A stretch of DNA of 64,000 nucleotides from Oribacterium sp. KHPX15 (GTDB lineage Bacteria; Bacillota; Clostridia; Lachnospirales; Lachnospiraceae): assembly GCF_900107835.1 (NCBI RefSeq), contig NZ_FNRG01000016.1, positions 25,956 to 89,955 of the forward strand. The letters run 5' to 3'. Of the stretch, positions 35,990 to 44,114 are shown in pieces. The notes below the pieces were generated by a model. The model had not been told where the DNA came from, did no database searches, and saw only the letters and a program-made list of their open reading frames with translations. Made by a program: the position numbers and the translations under genes. The first letter of the stretch is position 1, and each line of letters begins with the position of its first letter.

Positions 35990-36901
35990 TTAAAATCGAT
36001 GTCCACCACCGCCGCCGTGGTGGCCGCCGCCTCCGCCGCTGCTGTGATGACCGCCGCCTCCGCCGCCATAGTGATGACTTCCGCCGCCTCCGCTTGAGGA
36101 AGGTGGTATATATCTCTTGGTCTGTCTCAGGAACTGTTCCACACTGGCGCCAACTATAAAGCTGTTTACCGCATGTACCAGAACCTCTTCACTCTTTATT
36201 TCTCTCTTATAAGCCCTTCTTGAAAATGCGAGAAGACCGTAATTTATAAGAAGTGCAAGAATGATGGCGAGGACGGCATTACTGGTGTACTTCATAGGCT
36301 GGGCAATGCGTCCGCCTTCAAGCACCTTCTGCATCTGTTCGAAAACAAGGGATGCACATCCATAATAGTCAGCCTTAGTTGCCAATCTGTAGGCATTATC
36401 AGTAATTGTCTCTGCCCTGTCGTTACTTATGATTCCAAGAACCTCTCCATCGCTGTGGATGAAGATCTCTCTGTTTGCCATATCGATCATAAACATGGTT
36501 CCGCTGTCCCAGTCAAAAAGCTCCTGGTATCTGCTCTCAGTATAGTATCTGGTCGAATCCGAATGGGCTTCTTCATTGGTTACGAAGGCAACATTACCAT
36601 ATTCAGTAATGCCTTTCATTTTAACTACAAGGTCATTTTCCTCATCATCAGTAATGAGGTCTGCAGCATCATCAATATAAACCACATAGTTAGTCTCCGG
36701 GTTCGTATATTTCACTTCCCCTGCAAAGCTCTCAGAGGTAAAAATGAAGATCATCACCAGCATTCCTAATGCAGCTCTCATAAAGGATGAAAATCTGTTA
36801 TTTCTTATTGCCGCTTCATTTGCCTTATATTGTTTGAGGATTTCTTTCATGGTAAGTCCGGTCAGCAGCATTCCCAGAAATCTGTTTTTCTTCTTAAGCA
36901 T
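35990..36901 (-). CDS. TPM-domain membrane protein with Gly/His-rich tail
   Basis: 303 aa. A helix near 42-56 forms the signal-anchor region, then an outside TPM domain (VYIDDAADLITDDEENDLV..), a second helix (near 215-235) and a cytosolic tail of glycine blocks with HH pairs, ending HHGGGGGHRF. The tail could bind metal ions or simply be disordered. Start set by AGGAGG 8 bp upstream; the ATG lies inside the end of the upstream zinc-ribbon gene (8-bp overlap), so translation is coupled. TPM proteins have poorly known roles in membrane protein repair. Why this one lies among citrate genes is unknown. Confidence 0.85.
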   Translation of the reverse strand: MLKKKNRFLGMLLTGLTMKEILKQYKANEAAIRNNRFSSFMRAALGMLVMIFIFTSESFAGEVKYTNPETNYVVYIDDAADLITDDEENDLVVKMKGITEYGNVAFVTNEEAHSDSTRYYTESRYQELFDWDSGTMFMIDMANREIFIHSDGEVLGIISNDRAETITDNAYRLATKADYYGCASLVFEQMQKVLEGGRIAQPMKYTSNAVLAIILALLINYGLLAFSRRAYKREIKSEEVLVHAVNSFIVGASVEQFLRQTKRYIPPSSSGGGGSHHYGGGGGGHHSSGGGGGHHGGGGGHRF

Positions 36902-38726
36902 GAATGTTACCTCCTTCCCTGTCAAAGTACTCCGGAATGGGATGAGTGGACAGGATATTGTACTTCTTAATGATTCCCGTAATGGTATAAACTATTCCGG
37001 CGAAAACCGTGGTAGCTGCCGCATAAAAGATAATGTCCTCAACGGGATTCCATACAAGTACCACAGCGGATATCACAAGTCCGGCTATAACGCCCGCCAT
37101 CTCTGTGTAGCTGTACTTTTTAGCTGCCTTTTTGTCGCCCTTTGCTTTGGCCTTGGATGCCTTCTTGCTGTCCGTCATATAAATAAACAGGACAAATAAT
37201 CCTACGATCAAAAGGATGCCCGCAACTATAAACCAATACTCTATCACTACGAATAATACACCAAGAACCACCTCCAGTCCCCAGTACGCCATGACCAGAT
37301 ATCCAATTATACCTCCGCAGCCTGCCGGCTGATGTTCCTTCTTTCCACCTGTTTTGGTCTTGAACTCTTTGTAGGCATTGGATTCCACCTTTGCGCCGTC
37401 TTTAAAGACACCCTTGCATCTTGCGGCAACATAACCCTGGTCTTCCGTCGGGTCCTCCTGCTTCTCAATCTTATCTATCTCTTTCAGATACAGGATTCCT
37501 GTTATCAGTGCCATGATCAGTGCGAAAATCAGAACAGATCTCGGCATGATAGTAAACTGCAGGTTAAGTAGGATAAAGATTGGTATGGCCATCAGGAAAG
37601 AAGCTATATAGAATGACTTGAAATCCACAGGGATATCTGCAGAAAGCTTTCCGGTGACACCATTCATGACAGAATAGCATACACGGTCTCCCTTCCTGTA
37701 GGTAAGAAACCATACGGGAAGCATCGCCTCTTTTTCTCCGTTGTACTTAAGCTTAACCACTTCCTCGGCTTTAATGACGCCGGAGCCCAGATTGTCTCTG
37801 TCAAAACCTTTCTTTTTGCATTCCTTATCAATCTGTTCGAAGGTATGCTGCAGAACATAAACCTCTGCATCATCCCTGTAAACATCTGACGGAACATCCG
37901 GAACATCCGCGTAGAATCCGCATAAAAATGATGGTGTAAACTCTATCATGTCTTTTGCATCGTAAGGAGCTATAACCTCCGCAATGTGGTCATTAAAAGA
38001 GCTGGAAGCATCAAAAGCTATTCCGTCAAACTTACCATCAACTTTCATGGTGAGATTATATTTGTCCGTTATCTCATATCTTCCCTCTATCTTGGACTTG
38101 GAAACCGGAACCTCGGCCTCAGGTCCAACAGAAAAACCATATACCCAGTATGGCATGTAAATGCCTACAAATCCGGATAATGCCTCAGGGTCTGTCAACT
38201 CCTTGGGGGCATAAATCGCCCCCTTCATTCTCTTCACAAACTTTTCCTTACAGGCAGCCTTATCGATTTTGAAAGGAATGATCTTCTCCGGTCTTCTCTC
38301 GTTACTGATCCTTGAGGAGAACACCGCCGGCTGTCCGCAATAACTGCAGAATCCGGCCGCACTTAAATTGGTACTGGATATCTCCGCGCCGCAGCTCTTA
38401 CAGGTGAATATGGTCATCTGCATTACACGTCTCTTTCCACCGCCACCGGCATCTTCAGTTCCCCTGGATGTCTCCTGAGTTTCATCATTAGCAGAATCCG
38501 AACCTGCCACGTCTCTCTCCGGAGTCACAGCATCAGCGGAATCCGGACTTTCCGCAGCTCCCTCCCCGGTTACTTCCGGAGCCTCTACTTCTATAATCCG
38601 TTCCTCTGCATCCTGTTCCTTTTCAACAGAATAAGGGTCATATTTGGTATCACAATGCTCACATTTAAGCATCTGTGATGGTATATCGAATCTCAGATCT
38701 CCACCGCAATTCGGACACTCATACAT
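36894..38726 (-). CDS. Membrane protein with two zinc ribbons
   Basis: 610 aa, not assigned to a characterised family. N-terminal zinc ribbon YECPNCGG..CEHC, an acidic low-complexity stretch (about 45-95), a second ribbon FTCKSCGAEI..CSYCGQP near 105-130, a beta-rich domain, then two or three pairs of helices in the last 250 residues. It overlaps citG by 8 bp and the TPM gene by 8 bp. Such pairs (zinc-ribbon protein and TPM protein) often occur together, so a membrane quality or stress role for the pair is likely, not a citrate role. Confidence 0.85.
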   Translation of the reverse strand: MYECPNCGGDLRFDIPSQMLKCEHCDTKYDPYSVEKEQDAEERIIEVEAPEVTGEGAAESPDSADAVTPERDVAGSDSANDETQETSRGTEDAGGGGKRRVMQMTIFTCKSCGAEISSTNLSAAGFCSYCGQPAVFSSRISNERRPEKIIPFKIDKAACKEKFVKRMKGAIYAPKELTDPEALSGFVGIYMPYWVYGFSVGPEAEVPVSKSKIEGRYEITDKYNLTMKVDGKFDGIAFDASSSFNDHIAEVIAPYDAKDMIEFTPSFLCGFYADVPDVPSDVYRDDAEVYVLQHTFEQIDKECKKKGFDRDNLGSGVIKAEEVVKLKYNGEKEAMLPVWFLTYRKGDRVCYSVMNGVTGKLSADIPVDFKSFYIASFLMAIPIFILLNLQFTIMPRSVLIFALIMALITGILYLKEIDKIEKQEDPTEDQGYVAARCKGVFKDGAKVESNAYKEFKTKTGGKKEHQPAGCGGIIGYLVMAYWGLEVVLGVLFVVIEYWFIVAGILLIVGLFVLFIYMTDSKKASKAKAKGDKKAAKKYSYTEMAGVIAGLVISAVVLVWNPVEDIIFYAAATTVFAGIVYTITGIIKKYNILSTHPIPEYFDREGGNIHA

Positions 38727-39969
38727 AACTACTTCCCTCCAGCTTCAAAAGTAATATGGTTACAGCGAGAATATCCGCAGCCCCGCCGGGACTGATATTC
38801 TTCTCAATACATTTTACATTAAGTTCTTCAATTGCCGAAAGTCCTTCTTCACTGAAAGCCGCTCCCAGCCTGACGATTTTTGCGCTTTCCGTCCTGAGCC
38901 ATTCCATCTCCTCATATGAGCTTCTGGTGAGAACATTGGTATCCCTGAGCTCCGACATGATGGCCATGAGGGTGCTAATGTTTACGGCATTTTCATAATG
39001 CTCATCCCGCATGTTTCCTTCATCTTCAAGGAGGTCGGTTCTCAATGCCGCAACCCCGGCAATCTCACTTTGAAGTTTCATGTCCCCGGAAATATTCATA
39101 AACTTTCTCATGGCAGGTATGCCGATGTCACGGATAATGGGGAAACCCTCCATAGCCTGACCACGGATGCCCTTTTCACCGTACTTATGATAGAGCTTTT
39201 CGCCATGGGATTTCGGCTCGCGATTTGCCATCTCCTCGAAATCTCTCTCAAGAATTCGTGCAGACATTCGCCTTCCGGTCTCGAGGATTTCAACTATATC
39301 AAAGAGTCTTTTAACTATATCTGATTCATCACCTCTGACGATTTTATCTGTTCCTGTTTCTTCATCTCTGACAGTTTTATCTTTCCCGAAAAAGCTTCTT
39401 TCATCAGGCTCTGTCTCATTATCACATGGTTCATGGAATAACCTTCTCCCTGCATTTATGCCTGCTGCCGCAAGAAGTATCCCCATGGTAAAGATCATAC
39501 CCTTATGGGTGTTGACATTACCGGTTGCAGCATACATGGCTTTTTCTGCTTCAATTCCGGTTTTTCTAATATTTAAGAAAACCAATTCTTCGTCTGTGAT
39601 TATTTCTGCACCTGAGTCAACCAAACCTGAATGAGTTTTTGTTTTAATATCATCCGGGTTCCCGAAAAAACCGGGATCTGATTTTTCATAGCATTGATGA
39701 TCCAGTCCCTGCCTGAACATTTCTACAAGATAAGGCGTTATAGCTTCAGTGCTGGCCAGAAACGTCTCAAAAGTCATGTCCTTGTGAGCACCTGTATCTC
39801 TTCTGTCCACAAGTCCTGGCTTGGGGGTAGCATAAACCTCCCCAAGCAGAGCATTACGCACATACCATCCGACCAGCTCCACAAGCTCTTTATAGTTTTT
39901 AGCTTCATTATCATTGCCATGTTGCATATCAGTATCATCCCAGCTTTTACAGTCCTTGACAAAGTTCAT
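38719..39969 (-). CDS. citG: Triphosphoribosyl-dephospho-CoA synthase
   Basis: Makes the prosthetic group precursor of citrate lyase from ATP and dephospho-CoA; 416 aa. Core motifs: EVYATPKPGLVDRRDTGAHKD near 44-64, AATGNVNTHKGMIF near 147-160 and the ATP-binding helical part. Two charged inserts, near residues 90-128 and 180-218, make it longer than E. coli CitG (292 aa). The ribosome site is weak; an ATG 14 codons in is an alternative start. Immediately after citX, 42 bp apart. Confidence 0.9.
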   Translation of the reverse strand: MNFVKDCKSWDDTDMQHGNDNEAKNYKELVELVGWYVRNALLGEVYATPKPGLVDRRDTGAHKDMTFETFLASTEAITPYLVEMFRQGLDHQCYEKSDPGFFGNPDDIKTKTHSGLVDSGAEIITDEELVFLNIRKTGIEAEKAMYAATGNVNTHKGMIFTMGILLAAAGINAGRRLFHEPCDNETEPDERSFFGKDKTVRDEETGTDKIVRGDESDIVKRLFDIVEILETGRRMSARILERDFEEMANREPKSHGEKLYHKYGEKGIRGQAMEGFPIIRDIGIPAMRKFMNISGDMKLQSEIAGVAALRTDLLEDEGNMRDEHYENAVNISTLMAIMSELRDTNVLTRSSYEEMEWLRTESAKIVRLGAAFSEEGLSAIEELNVKCIEKNISPGGAADILAVTILLLKLEGSSYV

Positions 39970-40011
39970 ATATACAATCTTACACTTGTAAATATAATCA
40001 GATTATTTTTT

Positions 40012-40551
40012 TCACTCATGAACTTTTGCATTCCTGATAATCCTTTTTATCTCTTCTACCATTTCACTGACCTTGTGGGACCTGTTCCTTGCGCAAAAAT
40101 GGGCTTCTTCCTCACACATAAGGCACTTTCTGGGACCCATTCCAAACTCCTCACGGCTGACCTTTGTCCCGTCGGTTTTTATCACATCAATGTCATAAAT
40201 ACGGCCCAGCCTGTCTACCTCTTCTATCTCACACATGGCTTTCTTAATGTTTACAGAGTTACTGTCGACAGAAGCATAAAAAACATATCCGGTTACGTAT
40301 TCCTCTGTTTCCTCATACACGATTCTTAAGTCATGCTCCAGAAGTTTATTCTTAATCCTGATGACTCCTTCATGGAATGCCCACGAAAAATCCTCTGACA
40401 CTTTGTGGGGGCCGGGAACATTGAGCATAAAACATATTACGGGAAATCCGGTTTTTTCTATGATACTTCTCTGCATTTCAACTCTGTGATCCCTTGCTTC
40501 CATCATTTCAGGTACAGTAACCTCATGATCATAATCCAGTATTTCCGGCAT
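40012..40551 (-). CDS. citX: Holo-citrate lyase synthase (apo-ACP phosphoribosyl-dephospho-CoA transferase)
   Basis: Attaches the prosthetic group to Ser14 of CitD; 179 aa. It ends with the typical cysteine-rich stretch RKCLMCEEEAHFCARNRSH. Start placed at 40551, where AGGAGG lies 7 bp upstream; the frame is open further but without support. Separated from citF by about 325 bp of hairpins and a terminator, so it may be expressed more weakly than citDEF. Confidence 0.92.
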   Translation of the reverse strand: MPEILDYDHEVTVPEMMEARDHRVEMQRSIIEKTGFPVICFMLNVPGPHKVSEDFSWAFHEGVIRIKNKLLEHDLRIVYEETEEYVTGYVFYASVDSNSVNIKKAMCEIEEVDRLGRIYDIDVIKTDGTKVSREEFGMGPRKCLMCEEEAHFCARNRSHKVSEMVEEIKRIIRNAKVHE

Positions 40552-40603
40552 TTTCCATCCTCCTAAGCCACACCTTTTTCTTACATTCCGCACTCACGGA
40601 CCT

Positions 40604-40769
40604 TAAGCACGTCCTTACGTGCTTACTGGGAACACCAGCCCATTGAAAGTCGCTTCGCGAGGGCTGGTGCTACATGACAGGTTCCTTCGAAACCTGCCAC
40701 AAGTCATGTGGGGCGTATCATGAATTCTATATTCCACCTTTGTGTAAACAAAGGAGAAATATAGAATTC
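40604..40769. repeat. Four-hairpin intergenic element
   Basis: Between citF and citX, a run of perfect hairpins: TAAGCACGT/ACGTGCTTA (40604-40625), CACCAGCCC/GGGCTGGTG with inner TCGC/GCGA (40633-40669), ACATGAC/GTCATGT with inner AGGTT/AACCT (40672-40709), and 12-bp GAATTCTATATT/AATATAGAATTC with inner CCTTTG/CAAAGG (40722-40769). No ORF. Probably a structured RNA or a degenerate palindromic repeat. Confidence 0.7.
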
Positions 40770-40800
40770 ATAACACTTAGTATCATTATACAAAATAAAG

Positions 40801-40836
40801 ACGTTGTGATGTATCCCTAAGACCATCACAACGTCA
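40801..40836 (-). terminator. Terminator after citF
   Basis: GACGTTGTGATG and CATCACAACGTC arms with TTTATTTTG on the minus strand, 41 bp beyond the citF stop. It would limit read-through from citDEF into citX and citG. Confidence 0.85.
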
Positions 40837-40876
40837 CTTTTATTAATGTATAGTTTTATAACCTATTCTTCAAATA

Positions 40877-42439
40877 TCAGTCCTTAAACTCAAAAGGCTT
40901 GATCTCTCGAACAACATCCATGATGGTTCCGTCACGGCCCTCGATGATACCTACTACACGATCACCGAACTGAACCTTCTCAGGCTCGCCTGTGATGCTG
41001 TAAGCAATGTCTCTGAGCTCTTCGATAGTCTTGATAGGAAGTCCCTTATCCTTTGTAGCTTCGATAAGGTCTGTTCTTCTTGGATTGATTGCGATACCGT
41101 AATCGGTAACAACAACGTCAACGTCCTCACCCGGAGTTGTAACAGTTGTACAATCGGTGCAGATTGTAGGAATTCTTCCCTGCATGATAGGTGCGATAAC
41201 GATTGTGCACTTAGCACCGGCAGCTGTATCAGGATGTCCGCCCTGGGCACCTGTGATAACGCCGTCAGAACCTACTACTACGTTACAGTTGAAGTGTGTA
41301 TCAACCTCAAGAGATGCAAGGATAACGAAGTCAAGCTTGTTAACATAAGCACCCTTGTTGAAAGGATCTGCATACTCACTTGCTGTGATGTAGTGATGGT
41401 TAGGATTTGTTGCAACGGACTTGATAGCGTCCTGATCGAAATCCTGTGTATCTACAAGAGTCTTGATAAGACCTTCCTCAAGAAGATCACACATTGGCTT
41501 AGCGATACCGCCTACACCGAAGGACATGTGAATGTTCTTCTCTCTCATGATCTCAGCAAGGAACTTAGTGGAAGCGATAGAAGCTCCGCCGACACCTGTC
41601 TGATATGAGAAGCCTTCCTTGAAGTAAGGAGTAGCTACTACGAAATCTGTGCAGTACTTAGCCATGAGAAGCTTTCTCTGGTCTGTTGTAGGCTTTGCAG
41701 CACCTGTAGCAATCTTTGTAGGATCACCGATCTCATCAACCTTAACTACATAATCAACATAGGTCTGTGTGATCTGTGCAGGAAGGTTAGGGAACGGTAC
41801 AAGTGTATCTGTGATAGCAACTACACGGTCAGCATACATAGCATCTGCAGCTGCGTATGAAAGAACACCACAGTCAGCCTTACCGCCGTTAGCATTGAGG
41901 TTACCGTACTCATCGGCTGTAGGAGCACCGATAAATGCTATATCGATATGTGTCTCACCACTCTCGATAGCTCTTGAACGGGCACCGTGTGAACGCATGA
42001 TAGCAAGACCCTTAAGTCTTCCCTCGGAAATTGCCTTACCGATCTGTCCGCGAACACCTGATGACTGGATCTCTGTGATGGTTCCGTCATCAAGCATATA
42101 TACTATAGGATCATTCTGGCTTCCAAGTGATGAAGCACAGATGGTGAGGTTCTTGATACCCATGTTATGAACTTCTTCCATAACCATATTGAGAACCTTA
42201 TCACCGTTACGGAAATGATGATGGAATGAAAGTGTCATGCCATCCTTGATTCCGCACTTTACGAGTACGTCATGGATACTGTCAACAAGCTTTGTTCCGT
42301 TTGAATTGATAACGCACTTTACTTTATGTGAAGCTGTCTGATACTCATAGCCGTCGAAATGATGAGTACCCTGGAATACTTCTTTACCTGTTGCCTTTAA
42401 GATTTCATCAGGTATATCTCTACCAACTGCATTAATCAT
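40877..42439 (-). CDS. citF: Citrate lyase alpha subunit (citrate:acetyl-ACP transferase)
   Basis: Transfers the acetyl of acetyl-ACP to citrate, forming citryl-ACP; 520 aa, family length. Clear CitF features: SHKVKCVINSNGTKLVDSI, GMTLSFHHHFRNGD, GVGGASIASTKFLAE and GGHPDTAAGAKCTIV. Follows citE by 2 bp. Part of the citDEF block. Confidence 0.97.
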   Translation of the reverse strand: MINAVGRDIPDEILKATGKEVFQGTHHFDGYEYQTASHKVKCVINSNGTKLVDSIHDVLVKCGIKDGMTLSFHHHFRNGDKVLNMVMEEVHNMGIKNLTICASSLGSQNDPIVYMLDDGTITEIQSSGVRGQIGKAISEGRLKGLAIMRSHGARSRAIESGETHIDIAFIGAPTADEYGNLNANGGKADCGVLSYAAADAMYADRVVAITDTLVPFPNLPAQITQTYVDYVVKVDEIGDPTKIATGAAKPTTDQRKLLMAKYCTDFVVATPYFKEGFSYQTGVGGASIASTKFLAEIMREKNIHMSFGVGGIAKPMCDLLEEGLIKTLVDTQDFDQDAIKSVATNPNHHYITASEYADPFNKGAYVNKLDFVILASLEVDTHFNCNVVVGSDGVITGAQGGHPDTAAGAKCTIVIAPIMQGRIPTICTDCTTVTTPGEDVDVVVTDYGIAINPRRTDLIEATKDKGLPIKTIEELRDIAYSITGEPEKVQFGDRVVGIIEGRDGTIMDVVREIKPFEFKD

Positions 42440-42441
42440 AA

Positions 42442-43347
42442 TTACAGATCCCCCTTATAAACTCCGGCAGCCTTTGCAAGCATGATGTTTCTCTTAGCAC
42501 CATCATAGAAAGCGATATCGATCATCTTTCCGTCAACAGTGAATACACCGATGCCCTTAGCCTTCTTGTCATCGATTTCCTTGATAACCTTCTCTGAGAA
42601 GATGATCTCCTTCTGAGTAGGGGTATAAATATCATGAACTATGTCAATCTGACGTGGGTTGATACATGACTTTCCGTCAAATCCCATATCATGGATCATC
42701 TGAACTTCCTTACGGAAACCTTCCATATCGTCAAGATTGGTCCATACTGTATCGAAACACTGAACACCTGCTGCACGAGCCGCGATGATCATCTGCTGAC
42801 GGGCACCCATGAGCTCTACACCTGTTCCGGTGATACGTGTCTGAAGATCCTTTGTATAGTCACCACCTGAAAGAGCTACACCGATCATACGGTCTGATGA
42901 AGTACATACTTCATAAGCATTCATAACACCCTTGCAGGACTCGAGAGCTGACATGATAAGAGTTGATCCCGGCTCACGGTTGAACTCTTCCTCAGCTGCA
43001 ACGATCTTTTCCTCTACGGCACGAACCATAGCTGCATCCTCAGTCTTAGGGATACGGATAACATCAGCTCCGCCTGCTACGCAGACACGGATATCCTCTT
43101 CCCAAAGATCTGTATCGAGTCCGTTGATACGAACTACTCTCTCTGATCCTCTGTAATCAATGGTCTTAAGAGCGTGATAAAGAGAAAATCTTGCTGTATC
43201 CTTTGCAGTAACAGCTACGGCATCCTCAAGGTCAAGCATGAGGGAGTCAATCTTGTAAATGTACGGATCCTTGATAAGTGAAGGCTTCTGTGCATTCAGG
43301 AACATCATGGATCTTCTTAATCTTTTCTTGTTAGGATTCTCGATCAT
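42442..43347 (-). CDS. citE: Citrate lyase beta subunit (citryl-ACP lyase)
   Basis: Cleaves citryl-ACP to oxaloacetate and acetyl-ACP; 301 aa. Motifs: RRSMMFLNAQKPSL, DSLMLDLEDAVA (metal-binding Asp/Glu), RINGLDTDLWEEDI, GVALSGGDYTKDL and MGFDGKSCINPRQI. The ATG at 43347 overlaps the citD stop in the ATGA form, with GGGGAGG just upstream, so it is preferred over the longer frame. Confidence 0.97.
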   Translation of the reverse strand: MIENPNKKRLRRSMMFLNAQKPSLIKDPYIYKIDSLMLDLEDAVAVTAKDTARFSLYHALKTIDYRGSERVVRINGLDTDLWEEDIRVCVAGGADVIRIPKTEDAAMVRAVEEKIVAAEEEFNREPGSTLIMSALESCKGVMNAYEVCTSSDRMIGVALSGGDYTKDLQTRITGTGVELMGARQQMIIAARAAGVQCFDTVWTNLDDMEGFRKEVQMIHDMGFDGKSCINPRQIDIVHDIYTPTQKEIIFSEKVIKEIDDKKAKGIGVFTVDGKMIDIAFYDGAKRNIMLAKAAGVYKGDL

Positions 43348-43643
43348 CTGATTGCACCTCCCCATGGTAAATCTTTGTACTGGTCTACTGAACGGAAAAC
43401 TGCACCCTCGATACGAGCCTTAATTGTGCAGTCAAGCGCTCCCTTGTCAACGATAGAAATCTTTACGTTATCTACGCCAAGATTTGCTAATGTCTCCAGT
43501 GTCACCTTACGGATCTGGTTTCCGAACTGATGAGCTACAGCAGAATCCAGTGTGAAATCGATCTTTCCATCACCAGGCTCAACTGTTACCTGGCAGTCAC
43601 TGGATTCCATAGTGCCCGCTACAGCAGGTTTCTTAATTTCCAT
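43344..43643 (-). CDS. citD: Citrate lyase gamma subunit (acyl carrier protein)
   Basis: Carries the phosphoribosyl-dephospho-CoA arm; 99 aa. The modified serine is Ser14 in AGTMESSDC, as in known CitD proteins. First gene of citDEF; AGGAGG upstream. A LysR-type box and conserved promoter block lie about 230-260 bp upstream (43876-43919). Confidence 0.96.
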   Translation of the reverse strand: MEIKKPAVAGTMESSDCQVTVEPGDGKIDFTLDSAVAHQFGNQIRKVTLETLANLGVDNVKISIVDKGALDCTIKARIEGAVFRSVDQYKDLPWGGAIR

Positions 43644-43875
43644 AGTTTCCTCCTTGGATGCAGGATGCTTAATGATCCCGCGTAAACAATTGCGACATTA
43701 AAGTTCTTTCATAACGCTCATTTTAAGTGGACAAAAACGTCTCCTTGAAACAGCTATTATTTCACGATCCCGATGCGCTATAAATGCGCCTAACTATTAG
43801 TAATTATATCCTAGCGCCTCGGAAGTATAAACTTTTCATTTGTTATATTTTTATAATAAATCACCTTTGCTCTAT

Positions 43876-43919
43876 AGTAAAATATATGTATTATTATGGC
43901 TTTTATAGGTTTTTCCTAT
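43876..43919 (-). promoter_or_regulatory. Conserved promoter block with LysR-type box, citD
   Basis: AGTAAAATATATG at 43876 and the palindrome ATAGGTTTTTCCTAT (43905-43919; T-N11-A within) 29 bp apart. The same arrangement occurs at 46603-46646 and 60855-60899. Confidence 0.7.
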
Positions 43920-43980
43920 TTACGCTTCGGAGAAAAAAATCAGTCAGGTTAAGAATTTTGTAAGGGGGTCTGACCCCCCT

Positions 43981-44023
43981 AAAAAAAATAGGAATGCTAT
44001 CCCGTTTTCAGGGATGGCATTCC
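43981..44023 (-). terminator. Terminator of the first aconitase gene
   Basis: GGAATGCTATCCC and GGGATGGCATTCC with eight Ts on the minus strand. A second small GGGGGTCTGACCCCC hairpin (43964-43978) follows. Confidence 0.85.
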
Positions 44024-44114
44024 TTATTGTCTATATCATTTTTGAGGTATGAAAATTATCAAAATCACTCAGGCACGGACCGGTTCATGCCGTACCCGGT
44101 GAAATGATTTTCAA

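Larger units (their letters stand above)
43644..44114 (-). promoter_or_regulatory. Upstream region of citD
   Basis: About 470 bp. It contains the conserved block at 43876-43919 and the terminators of the aconitase gene at 43963-44023. The stretch 43650-43870 forms a leader of more than 200 nt with no evident gene. No riboswitch was recognised. Confidence 0.6.
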
